NCBI RefSeq assembly: GCF_030285625.1
Contig: NZ_CP127294.1
Coordinates: forward strand, 8,588,001-8,652,000
Length of the DNA: 64,000 nucleotides
Source: Amycolatopsis sp. 2-15
Lineage (GTDB): Bacteria; Actinomycetota; Actinomycetes; Mycobacteriales; Pseudonocardiaceae
Direction of reading: 5' to 3'
Shown here: positions 9,418 to 18,689 of the stretch, one piece after another
Position numbering within the stretch: position 1 is the first letter of the stretch
Layout: every line of letters begins with the position of its first letter
Translations under genes and position numbers: made by a program
Notes under the pieces: model-generated
Told to the model about the DNA's origin: nothing
The model's database searches: none
The model's input: only the letters and a program-made list of their open reading frames with translations

Positions 9418-9813
9418 GTGGCGTTCCAGGACCAGTACCCCGACTGCGGCCCGCCAGCAACACGGGTCGCCAGGCTCGTGATCGACGCCAGAGTCCTGAG
9501 CGAGAATCTTCGCTCGGAACCGGTATCCCTGGACCTGCTCGACGTGCAACGGTTCCGCATCGACGAGCGGGTCGGGTTCTCCTGGAGGCTCTGCGATCCG
9601 CCTCGGTTCACCCGCTTCGACGGCCTGTTGCAAGTCGACTTGTGCGCCGAACGCTTCGGGAGCCTGCATCCCGAGAACGCCGAGGAAGTCTTCGAAGGCC
9701 GTGCTTGGTGTTCGCAGCGGCCAGTGGCACGGCACCCCGAGCGCCCCGCATCCCGGGGATCTGTAGGACTGTCCTCAATTGCATGTCGCGGTCACACGGC
9801 GTCACAGCTGTGA
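9418..9813 (+). CDS. Possible small hypothetical protein or gene remnant
   Basis: A GTG-initiated frame of 131 codons fills most of the 552-base gap between the converging importer operon and the amidohydrolase gene. Its first about 95 codons show third-position GC bias stronger than the opposing frames, including SLDLLDVQRFRI and WRLCDPPRFTRFDG, but I recognise no family and the last 35 codons look non-coding. It directly abuts a terminator and has no clear ribosome-binding site. It may be a truncated gene left by rearrangement. An opposing frame starting at 9735 on the minus strand is also open but has weaker codon bias. The rest of the gap, 9814-9909, shows nothing I can name. Confidence 0.25.
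   Translation: MAFQDQYPDCGPPATRVARLVIDARVLSENLRSEPVSLDLLDVQRFRIDERVGFSWRLCDPPRFTRFDGLLQVDLCAERFGSLHPENAEEVFEGRAWCSQRPVARHPERPASRGSVGLSSIACRGHTASQL
9758..9776 (+). promoter_or_regulatory. Operator-like motif, copy 1 (GATCTGTaGGAcTGTCcTC)
   Basis: This 19-base sequence contains the near-palindrome AGGAC-T-GTCCT and matches the motif at 19602-19620 at 16 of 19 positions. Here it sits in the gene-poor gap between convergent operons, so no intact gene is obviously controlled by it. It could mark a former promoter region. Confidence 0.35.
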
Positions 9814-9909
9814 GCGGCACGCTCGACAAGTCGAGGCGCAGGCGATCGCCGCTCGAATCCGAAGTGGCGCACGTCTGATACCGGGAACAAACCGAGGGAC
9901 CCCGCCGTG

Positions 9910-11319
9910 TCAGCTCGCCACTGCGCGGCGAGCCGACACACGAGCCCGATCGGGCCTGACGAACCGGCCGTGGCCGGGTTCGGCGACGATCTGCCCTCGA
10001 TCGAAAACACGCTGCCCGCGTACGAAAGTGGTTACCACACGCCCCGTGAACCGGGAACCGTCGAGGAACGTGGCGTTCGGTGCGGCCTTCGAGAAACCCT
10101 CCGGGCGGAACGTCCATTCGCTGGCGGTGTCGACCAGCACGAGGTCCGCGTCCGCACCCGGAGCTATCCGGCCCTTGGCCGGCAGATCGAAGATCTCGGC
10201 GGCCCGGCCGGACGTGAGCCGGGCGACGTCGGGCATCGTGAGCCGGCCCTGGTGCACGGCGGTGAGCAGGATCGGCAGCATCGTCTCCAGCCCCGGCAGT
10301 CCGGGTGGCGAGAGGAAGATGTCGTCCTCGCCCGTGGCGATCTCCTCCGGACGGTAGGGGCAGTGGTCGGTGCCGATCACGTCGATCCGGCCCGCGCGCA
10401 GCTCGTCCCACAGCCGCTCCACCGTCGCGGCGCTGCGCAGCGGCGGATTGCACTTCGCCCACGAGCCGAACTCGAACAGCGCTTTCTCGTCGAGCTGCAG
10501 GTAGTGGGGGCACGTCTCCACGGTCACCTGTACCCCGCGCGCCCGCGCCTCGGCGGCAAGCACCACCGATTCGGCGCTGGACACGTGGACGGGCTGCACC
10601 CGCGCACCGGTGGCAGCCGCGAGCGCCAGCACCGTCGCCACCGAGGCGTCTTCGGCGATCTCCGGCCGGGCCGCCGCATGGATCGCGCCGGGCAGGCCGT
10701 ATTGCCGCCGGGCGGCTTCCCCCGCCACGGTGAGGATCTGCTCGTGCTCGCAGTGCAGGGCATGCACCAGTCCGGTGCGCGCCACCTCGCGCATGACTTC
10801 GTGCAGCCGCCCGGTGTCGGGGCAGGACAGGCCGTGGAACTCCGCCTCCCGTCCCGGTGCCGGCGCGTGCAGCCACGTTTTGAACGCCACCGCGCCGGCC
10901 TCGGCCATCGCGGCTATCTCGTCGCGGTTCTCCCATGCCGCGCCGCCGTAGAGCGCGTAGTCGACGAGAGCATCGGGCTGCAGCTCGATCGCGCGCCGGG
11001 CGAGAGTGGCGCCGGAGTTGACCGGCGGGTCCGACGTCGGCATCTCGCAAATGGTGGTCACTCCCCCGGCCGCGGCAGCCGCCGTGCCGGTGCGGAACGT
11101 CTCGCGATCGGGCCGTGCCGGCGCTCGTAGGTGCACGTGCGTGTCGACAAGGCCGGGAAGCAGGTGCAGCCCGCCGGCGTCGAGGTGTTCGGTCGCGGAG
11201 GGCCGGGTACCGGCATCCAGTACGTCGGCGACCTGCCCGCCGGAGATGGCGACCGTCGCGCGGCGGACGCCGTCTGCGCTCACCAGCTGCACGTCGTGCA
11301 GGACCAAGTCGTATTCCAC
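9910..11319 (-). CDS. Cyclic amidohydrolase (dihydroorotase/allantoinase/hydantoinase superfamily)
   Basis: A 469-residue metal-dependent hydrolase. The binuclear-site ligands are visible: His61 and His63 in DTHVHL, the carboxylatable Lys147 in AFKTWLH, His189/His192 in HALHCEH, His245 in QPVHVSS and Asp318 in GTDHCPY. The family opens cyclic amides: dihydroorotate, allantoin, hydantoins or related imides. The GTG at 11319 was chosen because AAGGAG lies seven bases upstream; longer in-frame starts would overlap the SDR gene. It is the last gene of the operon starting at the GntR gene. A catabolic role is more likely than pyrimidine synthesis because no pyrimidine genes are near. With the PuuE-like gene at 802, the island has two different candidate amide hydrolases. 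Confidence 0.85.
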   Translation of the reverse strand: MEYDLVLHDVQLVSADGVRRATVAISGGQVADVLDAGTRPSATEHLDAGGLHLLPGLVDTHVHLRAPARPDRETFRTGTAAAAAGGVTTICEMPTSDPPVNSGATLARRAIELQPDALVDYALYGGAAWENRDEIAAMAEAGAVAFKTWLHAPAPGREAEFHGLSCPDTGRLHEVMREVARTGLVHALHCEHEQILTVAGEAARRQYGLPGAIHAAARPEIAEDASVATVLALAAATGARVQPVHVSSAESVVLAAEARARGVQVTVETCPHYLQLDEKALFEFGSWAKCNPPLRSAATVERLWDELRAGRIDVIGTDHCPYRPEEIATGEDDIFLSPPGLPGLETMLPILLTAVHQGRLTMPDVARLTSGRAAEIFDLPAKGRIAPGADADLVLVDTASEWTFRPEGFSKAAPNATFLDGSRFTGRVVTTFVRGQRVFDRGQIVAEPGHGRFVRPDRARVSARRAVAS

Positions 11320-11369
11320 AGTACTCCTTGTCGATCCGCCAAAAGTCTTGTCGGCAAACGGTTCTGCCG

Positions 11370-12146
11370 TCACTGTGCGACGTAGCCGCCGTCGGCGACG
11401 AGGGTGGCCCCGGTGATGAAGGACGCCTCGGGCGAACACAGGAACGCCGCAGCGGACGCGATCTCGTCCGGCCGCCCGAAGCGGCCGAGCGGGACCCGGC
11501 CGAGCGCCGTCGCCCTCGCCGCCGGGGCGTCGCCAGTCCGCGCGAAACTGCGTTCGAGGAAGGGCGTCTCCGTCGGTCCCGGGCAGAGGCAGTTGACCCG
11601 GACGCCGTCAGCTGCGTGGTCCAACGCCAGCGACCGGGTCAGGTTCACGACGCCGCCTTTGCTGGCCGTGTACGCGACGGAACCGCGAGTGCCGACGAGT
11701 CCCAGCTGGCTGGCGATGAGCAGCAACGCTCCGCCACTCGACCGGGCGAGGTGGGGAACGGCGGCCGCGGCAAGGTGGAACGCCGCGGTCAGGTTGACCG
11801 ACAGCACGCCGCTCCACTCCTCCGGCGCGAGTGCGGGTGCGGTGCCCCCGACGGACATCGCGGCGCTGTGGACCAGGACGTCCAGTCCGCCGTCCGCAGC
11901 CGCCCCCTCAACCGCCTCTCGCGTCGCGGTTCCGTCGGCGAGGTCGAGCAGCCGGCCGCGGTGGCCGTCGCCCGGAAGCTCCCGCACCGCGACCTTCAAG
12001 GCGGCGGGATCACGGTCGAGAACGGTGACCGAGGCGCCCTCGACCGCGAGCCGCCGGGCGATGGCCAGGCCGATACCGGCCGCTCCTCCGGTGATCACGG
12101 CACGACGACCGGTGAACCTCGCCGCGATCAGCATTTCAGCAAGCAT
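11370..12146 (-). CDS. Short-chain dehydrogenase/reductase
   Basis: A classical SDR of about 258 residues with TGGAAGIG at residues 19-26, SAAMS in place of the NAG motif, and YTASK as the catalytic Tyr-x-x-x-Lys, ending VADGGYVAQ. The start is uncertain: the ATG at 12146 overlaps the epimerase gene, while an ATG at 12134 lies two bases past the epimerase stop; both are in frame. It shares the RVNCxCPGPTxTPxL segment with the SDR at 1749-2486. It presumably oxidises a hydroxyl of the compound imported by the adjacent transporter; the substrate is unknown. Confidence 0.88.
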   Translation of the reverse strand: MLAEMLIAARFTGRRAVITGGAAGIGLAIARRLAVEGASVTVLDRDPAALKVAVRELPGDGHRGRLLDLADGTATREAVEGAAADGGLDVLVHSAAMSVGGTAPALAPEEWSGVLSVNLTAAFHLAAAAVPHLARSSGGALLLIASQLGLVGTRGSVAYTASKGGVVNLTRSLALDHAADGVRVNCLCPGPTETPFLERSFARTGDAPAARATALGRVPLGRFGRPDEIASAAAFLCSPEASFITGATLVADGGYVAQ

Positions 12147-13041
12147 GGTCACGAAGCCATTCGAGGTAGGCGGCCAAAGCATCGGGGAGCGGCGTTGCCG
12201 CGAGTCCGGACAGCTCGCGCAGTCTCGTCACGTCGAGGACGCCGCTGCGGTGCTCCTGCGGCAGGCTGAGGAAAAACGGGGCCTCTTTCGGCTCGACCGG
12301 CCCGACTGCCGAGTTCACGGCGTCGGCGAGGGCGGCCAGGGTGATCGCCGTGCCGGAGCCGACGTTGTAGAGCCGGTGCGGCGGGTCCAGCGTGGCGAGT
12401 GCCGCGATGCCTTCCGCGATGTCCTCCACCCAGGTCGGGTCGAAGGTACGCCCCGCCTGCTCCGGTTCGACGCGAACCGCGCGTCCGGCGAGCGCCGCCC
12501 GAATCGCGGTGTACGGCAACGACATCACCTGGCGGGTCCCGGTGTCCCGTTCGAGCGGGCCGTAACACGCGGCCACCCGCGCGATCACGGCTTCAGCGTC
12601 CGCCGCCAGTCGCTCGGCCGCGAGTTTCGAGGCCGGGTAGTCACCGGGATCGGTCCGAACCGGACTGTCCTCGTCGAGCACGGCGGCGTCCGCGTAGACC
12701 GAGGCCGACGAGACGTACACGACCCGCGCCTTCGCCGCGGCGGCGAGCACCGCCGCCGTGCCGCCGACGTTGACCTCGTCGAGGGTCCGGCGATCCCCGT
12801 TGGTCACGGCTGCCGCGTGGACCACCACGTCCGGCCGCACTTCGGCGAACACCTCCGCCGGCTCCCGCACGTCGAGCTCGCGGAATTCGACGACATGATC
12901 AGCCCACAGCGCCCGGACGTCCGGCGGCGGTTCCGCCAGATCCGCAGCGACGACGGGGCCACCCCGTGCGGCCAGAGCCCGGACGAGGTGAGCCCCGAGA
13001 AACCCGGCGCTGCCCGTCACGATCGTCCCGGCCACGATCAC
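12136..13041 (-). CDS. NAD-dependent epimerase/dehydratase family protein (extended SDR)
   Basis: A 301-residue extended SDR. The N-terminal nucleotide-binding motif is TGSAGFLGAH, Asp34-type acidic residue in VVAADLAEP indicates NAD preference, and the catalytic YPASK is preceded by VVYVSSASVY. Relatives act on nucleotide sugars, sugar acids (uronate dehydrogenase type) or related aldoses. The GTG at 13041 overlaps the stop of the upstream ATPase gene (GTGA). Placement in a transporter-dehydrogenase-hydrolase operon favours a catabolic sugar or sugar-acid dehydrogenase rather than cell-wall synthesis. Function beyond family level is inference. Confidence 0.85.
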   Translation of the reverse strand: MIVAGTIVTGSAGFLGAHLVRALAARGGPVVAADLAEPPPDVRALWADHVVEFRELDVREPAEVFAEVRPDVVVHAAAVTNGDRRTLDEVNVGGTAAVLAAAAKARVVYVSSASVYADAAVLDEDSPVRTDPGDYPASKLAAERLAADAEAVIARVAACYGPLERDTGTRQVMSLPYTAIRAALAGRAVRVEPEQAGRTFDPTWVEDIAEGIAALATLDPPHRLYNVGSGTAITLAALADAVNSAVGPVEPKEAPFFLSLPQEHRSGVLDVTRLRELSGLAATPLPDALAAYLEWLRDHAC

Positions 13042-13853
13042 ACGGTCCAGGACGATCGGCGCACGTGGTCGAAGAACGCTCTCGTGCGGTCGTGCACCGG
13101 GTTCTCGAACACCACTTCCGCGGGACCCTGTTCGGCGATGTGACCGCCGTTCATGAAGACGACTCGATCCGCCACTCGTCGCGCGAAGCCCATCTCGTGC
13201 GTCACGACGAGCATGGTCAGTCCGTCGTCCGCGAGCTGCTTCATCGTTTCGAGCACCTCACCCACGAGCTCGGGGTCGAGCGCCGACGTCACCTCGTCGA
13301 ACAGGACCAGGCGAGGCCCCATGGCCAGTGTGCGGGCAATCGCGACCCGCTGCTGCTGACCACCGGAGAGCTGGCTGGGATACCTGTCCTCGAAGTCCTC
13401 CATCCGCACTCGGGCCAGGAACTCCCGCGCCTTTGCCTTCGCCTCGCCCGGATCGGTGCCGAGCACGCGCACCTGACCTTCGGTCACGTTGCGCAGCACG
13501 CTGAAGTGGGGCCACAGGTTGTACTGCTGGAAGACCATTCCGACGCGGCTGCGCAGCGCGCGTATCGCCTGTTGTTCTTCCTTTCCGGTCATCTCGGCGC
13601 GCAGGCGCACGCCGTCGAGCATGACTTCGCCCGCGCTGGGCTTCTCGAGCCAGTTCACGCATCGGAGGAGTGTCGACTTACCGGTCCCGGACGGGCCGAT
13701 GATCGCCACGGTCTCGCCTGCGTGGACCTCGAGGTCGATGCCCCGGAGGATTTCGTTGGTGCCGAAGGACTTGTACAATCCGCTGAGGTGCAACAGCGGG
13801 GGCGCGGCTTCGATGGCCGGCTGCTGGGTCATGTCTTGCTCCGGTCGGCTCAT
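13038..13853 (-). CDS. Polar amino-acid-type ABC transporter ATP-binding protein
   Basis: A 271-residue ATPase of the GlnQ/HisP group: Walker A GPSGTGKST at residues 53-61, MVFQQYNLWPHFSVLRNV Q-loop region, signature LSGGQQQRV, Walker B LVLFDEVTSALDPE, and switch His in VVTHEMGFAR. The ATG at 13853 overlaps the permease stop (ATGA); a second ATG at 13832 is an alternative. It works with the permease and solute-binding protein encoded immediately upstream. Such systems import amino acids, opines or similar small zwitterions. Confidence 0.93.
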   Translation of the reverse strand: MSRPEQDMTQQPAIEAAPPLLHLSGLYKSFGTNEILRGIDLEVHAGETVAIIGPSGTGKSTLLRCVNWLEKPSAGEVMLDGVRLRAEMTGKEEQQAIRALRSRVGMVFQQYNLWPHFSVLRNVTEGQVRVLGTDPGEAKAKAREFLARVRMEDFEDRYPSQLSGGQQQRVAIARTLAMGPRLVLFDEVTSALDPELVGEVLETMKQLADDGLTMLVVTHEMGFARRVADRVVFMNGGHIAEQGPAEVVFENPVHDRTRAFFDHVRRSSWTV

Positions 13854-14509
13854 CGGTCGGGGAGGGCGAAGCGGCGTTCGCTGTAGCGCTGCGCCAGCAT
13901 CAGCAGACTGGTCAGGACCAAGTACAGCAACCCGGCGGTGCCGAGGATCTCGACCGCACGGTAGGTACTCGACACGATCTGCTGCGCATTGAGCATCAAG
14001 TCCGGCACCGTGATCACGGAAACCAGCGCGCTGTTCTTCACCAGCAGAATCGCGTTGTTGATGTACGGCGGGATGACGATGCGCACGGCCTGGGGCAGCA
14101 CGATCCGGTGCATCGTCTGCACGTAGGTCATGTTCACCGCCAGCGCCGCTTCCGTCTGCGTTCGCGGGATCGCTTCGATGCCGGAGCGGATGATCTCCGC
14201 CTTGTAGGCCGCGGAGTTCAGCGTCATGCCGATCACCGCCGCGGCGAACGCCGGCAGCTGCAGTCCGAAACTCGGTGCCGCGTAGTAGATGAAGAACAGC
14301 ACCAGCAGCACCGGGGTGCCGCGCATGATCCACACGTAGATTCCCGCAAGGACCCGCAGCCATTGACGGTGCGAGATCCGGGCCATGGCGATGAACGTGC
14401 CGAGCACGGTCGCCAGCACCAGGGTGATGGCCGAGACCTCCACGGTGACCAGCAATCCGTCGAGCAGCAACGGGAAGTACTGCGCCACGACGGAGAAGTC
14501 GAGATTCAT
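13850..14509 (-). CDS. Polar amino-acid-type ABC transporter permease
   Basis: A 219-residue membrane protein of the HisM/GlnP family with about five transmembrane helices, the RGTPVLLVLFFIYYA segment, and the coupling loop AYKAEIIRSGIEAIPRTQTEAA. The ATG at 14509 is preceded by GAGGAATCACCC-type purines and leaves 22 bases to the solute-binding-protein stop. A single permease gene is present, so the channel should be a homodimer. Confidence 0.92.
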   Translation of the reverse strand: MNLDFSVVAQYFPLLLDGLLVTVEVSAITLVLATVLGTFIAMARISHRQWLRVLAGIYVWIMRGTPVLLVLFFIYYAAPSFGLQLPAFAAAVIGMTLNSAAYKAEIIRSGIEAIPRTQTEAALAVNMTYVQTMHRIVLPQAVRIVIPPYINNAILLVKNSALVSVITVPDLMLNAQQIVSSTYRAVEILGTAGLLYLVLTSLLMLAQRYSERRFALPDR

Positions 14510-14531
14510 GGGTGATTCCTCTTCGTCGCGC

Positions 14532-15332
14532 TCACTGCTTGAACGGTTGGCCGAGCCACTTCTGCGCGATGCTCTGGTACGCACCGGCCTTCTTGGCGTC
14601 TTCGATCGCCTTGTTGACGGCCTGCAGCAACGCGTCCGAACCCTTCGGGACACCGACGGCCAGCGCGGTCCCGTCCGTGCCGTTCTGGGACACCGCGTAT
14701 CCGGCGCCGTCACCTGACTTGATCCAGTACAGCGCGAGGATCCTGCCGGTGACCATGAGGTCGCATCGGCCGTTCTTCAGGTCGGAGAACGCTTCCGCCT
14801 GGCCGGGATAGCGAGTTACCTTCGCCGCTCCGCCGATGCGCTGCACGGGAGCCTCGCCGTTGGACGAGCCCGCGACGACGCAGACGCTCTTGCCCTTGAT
14901 GCTCTCCGGGCCGGTGATCCCGCTTTCCTTCTGCGGATAGACCGCGACAGCGTCGTCGTATCCGATCGGTTCGGAGAAGTCGACGACCTTCTGCCGGTCG
15001 GGTGTCACGCGCAAGCCCGACATCGCGATGTCGAACTTCTTCGCCTGCAGGCCGGGCACGATGCCGGAGAAGTCCAGCGTCTTCCACTCGACCTTCGTTC
15101 CGAGACTTTTCGCGATGAGGTTCGCCCAGTCGGCGTCGATGCCGACAAAACCTCCGGAGGGATCCCGGAAGATCGTCGGTGCGTTGTTGCCGGAGGTGCC
15201 GATCGTGATGGCGCCGTGGGACTTGATGTCGTCCAGGTTCGACCCGCCCGACGAGCAGGCGGACACGGAGGTGAGTGTCAACCCCGCGGCGAGGACCGAG
15301 AGCCAGATACGCAGGGTGCGGCGTGGATTCAT
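14532..15332 (-). CDS. Polar amino-acid-type solute-binding lipoprotein (family 3)
   Basis: A 266-residue periplasmic-binding-protein-like lipoprotein with lipobox VSAC (Cys26) after a hydrophobic signal. Family-3 features include FVGIDADWANLIAKSLG, VDFSEP and the C-terminal AIEDAKKAGAYQSIAQKWLG. The ligand-binding fold captures amino acids or related small molecules outside the membrane and delivers them to the permease encoded next. The start ATG at 15332 follows GAGGAGAAC. It is the first transporter gene after the GntR regulator, separated by a 199-base gap that contains a striking palindrome. Confidence 0.92.
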   Translation of the reverse strand: MNPRRTLRIWLSVLAAGLTLTSVSACSSGGSNLDDIKSHGAITIGTSGNNAPTIFRDPSGGFVGIDADWANLIAKSLGTKVEWKTLDFSGIVPGLQAKKFDIAMSGLRVTPDRQKVVDFSEPIGYDDAVAVYPQKESGITGPESIKGKSVCVVAGSSNGEAPVQRIGGAAKVTRYPGQAEAFSDLKNGRCDLMVTGRILALYWIKSGDGAGYAVSQNGTDGTALAVGVPKGSDALLQAVNKAIEDAKKAGAYQSIAQKWLGQPFKQ

Positions 15333-15474
15333 GATGTTCTCCTCGACGGTGAGGATCGGTGGGACGGGGAAAGTCGGACGGGGAGGAGGTGCGAGGGAGC
15401 GCGCCGATGGGTTTCAGGGGAACGACATCGACTGGGGGAGCCGGATCAGGCTCGGGAAAGTGGGGGTACTGCAC

Positions 15475-15497
15475 GGCACGGTGACTGTCACCGTGCC
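15475..15497. promoter_or_regulatory. Perfect 11-bp inverted repeat with one-base centre
   Basis: GGCACGGTGAC at 15475-15485, a single T at 15486, and GTCACCGTGCC at 15487-15497 form a perfect palindrome between the GntR stop and the solute-binding-protein start. A one-base centre is too tight for a normal terminator loop and there is no T-run, so a protein-binding operator for the downstream transporter operon is more likely than a terminator. Confidence 0.5.
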
Positions 15498-15531
15498 ACT
15501 TGCCGGCGGAAGCCTTGCCTTTCCGTCCGGT

Positions 15532-16215
15532 TCAGCTGAAGATCTCCTCCGGCTGCGCGGTCTCCAGCATGGCCAGAACGCGTTCCCGCAGGGTGTCCAA
15601 GTGCTCCGCCATGGCTTCTTGAGCGGCAGGCGCGTCGCCGTCGGAGATGGCGGCTGCGACACGCTGGTGCTGTTCGCCGCACCGAGCGCTCTCGGACATT
15701 TCCGGTACGTCACGCTGACGCAGGGCCCACGTCAGCACGTAGTAGTTCTCGATGTCGGCTGCGAGCTTCGTGTTGCCCGAGCCGGTCGCGATCAGGGTGT
15801 GCAAGATCCGGTCCGCACCACGGCGGCCGGATTCGTCGCTGGCGATGGTGCAAGCGAGTCCTTCGTCCGCGGCTTTCCTGATCTTGCTGCAGACGTCGTC
15901 ACTCGCCCGCTCGGCCGCGAGGCCAGCGGCCAGGGATTCGAGACCGCGGCGCACCTCGTAGGCGTCCTGAACGACCTTGACCGAGGGCTGGACGACCTGG
16001 AGTCCGCTGCCGGGCCCGGGCTCGACGAGCCCCACGTGCTCGAGTCGGATCAGCGTCTCGCGCACCGGGGTTTTCGAGACCCCCAGCATCGAAGCCAGTT
16101 TGGCCTCCGACAGCCGCTGCCCCGGCTGCAGCCGGCGATCGACGATCGCCTGCCGGATCTCGTCGAAGACACGGTCGGTGATGCTGTCCCGCTGAACGTC
16201 GAGTGGATCGAGCAT
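15532..16215 (-). CDS. GntR-family transcriptional regulator, FCD (FadR) subfamily
   Basis: A 227-residue regulator with an N-terminal winged helix (ITDRVFDEIRQAIVDRRLQPGQRLSEAKLASMLGVSKTPVRETL) and an all-helical FCD ligand-binding domain with the metal-binding His/Asp pattern (DRILHTLIATGSGN, ARCGEQHQRVAAAI). FCD regulators respond to organic acids, sugar acids or amino acids and usually repress the adjacent catabolic genes. ATG 16215 is used; a GTG lies one codon upstream. Strong repeats just upstream suggest self-regulation, and it is the likely controller of this island. Confidence 0.92.
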   Translation of the reverse strand: MLDPLDVQRDSITDRVFDEIRQAIVDRRLQPGQRLSEAKLASMLGVSKTPVRETLIRLEHVGLVEPGPGSGLQVVQPSVKVVQDAYEVRRGLESLAAGLAAERASDDVCSKIRKAADEGLACTIASDESGRRGADRILHTLIATGSGNTKLAADIENYYVLTWALRQRDVPEMSESARCGEQHQRVAAAISDGDAPAAQEAMAEHLDTLRERVLAMLETAQPEEIFS

Positions 16216-16224
16216 CACCGGCTC

Positions 16225-16258
16225 CGTATCTCATATCCGTATCTCGTATCTGGATACG
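16225..16258 (-). promoter_or_regulatory. Operator-like repeats upstream of the FCD GntR gene
   Basis: Two 13-base units CGTATCTCATATC (16225-16237) and CGTATCTCGTATC (16238-16250) abut one another, and CGTATC-TG-GATACG (16245-16258) is a perfect 6-2-6 palindrome. The cluster ends ten bases before the regulator's start codon and overlaps an AT-rich stretch suitable for a promoter, so autoregulation is likely. Confidence 0.6.
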
Positions 16259-16672
16259 GGACTATAGGCTCCACCCAAGTCCGGGTCAATACCGCTTGAC
16301 CTGGCCGTTTCCGGGACACGGGATATGTGTCCTCGGTCAGCAGTCCCGGTCATCGGTGACTATATTGTGCCAATCGGGTGACAGCGGCGGAGCGAGCAGC
16401 GGCGGACGTGACTCCGGGAGTTCACGCTGACCACGTTTCCGAACGACGAGGGGTACGACGAGGTCGCCCACGTCGGGCATCTGTCGGCCTGCGCACTCGC
16501 CGAAGCCGACGTGCGGCACCCTGGGCTCTCGAAGGCGTTGTCGCCGTGCCGAACGAAGGTCGCGAGGAAGCAGAATCGCGGCGACGCCGAAACCGTGGAT
16601 GACGATGCCCGGGACGCCGGCACTCGCAGCGAGCAGGCGGCCTTGATGATCATTCTCAGCGGCTGCGTCAGC
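16259..16672. other. Intergenic stretch without a supportable gene
   Basis: About 400 bases between the GntR promoter and the MITE-like element. Both strands have open frames of 70-140 codons, but none has clear codon bias, a ribosome-binding site, or a family I recognise. It may be decayed coding DNA. Confidence 0.4.
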
Positions 16673-16680
16673 CGCTCTAG

Positions 16681-16843
16681 ATGTGCTGTTCGGTGAGGTT
16701 GGTGCTGCGGCTGGCTGGGGTGTGGCCGCCGATTCCGGAGTCGGTGCAGGTTGTGGTGATCCACACCGAAACCCGAGGTCCTCACCTATATCAAGATCAT
16801 CCCGACCGTGTCGCCACGTCACCAACGTGCCCGAACAGCACAT
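16681..16843. mobile_element. MITE-like element with terminal inverted repeats and CTAG target duplication
   Basis: ATGTGCTGTTCGG at 16681-16693 is the exact reverse complement of CCGAACAGCACAT at 16831-16843, and CTAG flanks both ends (16677-16680 and 16844-16847). Including flanks the match is 21 bp. The similarity continues inward imperfectly (GTTGGTG on both arms). The 163-bp interior has no intact open reading frame, only a short stretch that could be a transposase remnant. The right-hand CTAG contains the stop codon of glnK, so the element landed exactly at the end of that gene without disrupting it. A CTAG duplication fits IS5-like elements; the family call is inference. Confidence 0.65.
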
Positions 16844-18489
<1,646 letters not shown>

Positions 18490-18527
18490 GCTCGGGCTCT
18501 CCTCACCTCACCGACCAGCCGCAGGAA

Positions 18528-18557
18528 GTTAACCGGGCAGTGTTACGGCCATGTTTC
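18528..18557 (-). promoter_or_regulatory. GlnR-type binding site upstream of amtB
   Basis: Read on the minus strand the site is GAAAC (18557-18553), six bases, GTAAC (18546-18542), eight bases, then GTTAAC (18533-18528). GAAAC-n6-GTAAC matches the a-site/b-site pattern of actinobacterial GlnR boxes, and amtB-glnK is a standard GlnR target. The remainder of the gap up to 18689 shows nothing else. Confidence 0.65.
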
Positions 18558-18689
18558 CGCCGCGAGTCAGCCAGATTCCCGCGACACGGCGAACGCGCCG
18601 AACCGCGATCAAGGGGACGCCGAGGCGCTTTCCGCCGGGTGCGCCCGGATCGTCGCGTTGGCCACGAGCGCACCCGCATCGGAGCCGGT

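Noticed and set aside
7405-9735. 776-codon minus-strand frame opposite the fused ATPase gene
   Set aside because: Antisense shadow; the ATPase motifs on the plus strand are complete.
16337-16843. 168-codon minus-strand frame through the MITE-like element
   Set aside because: It crosses the inverted-repeat element and lacks coding bias, ribosome-binding site or family similarity.
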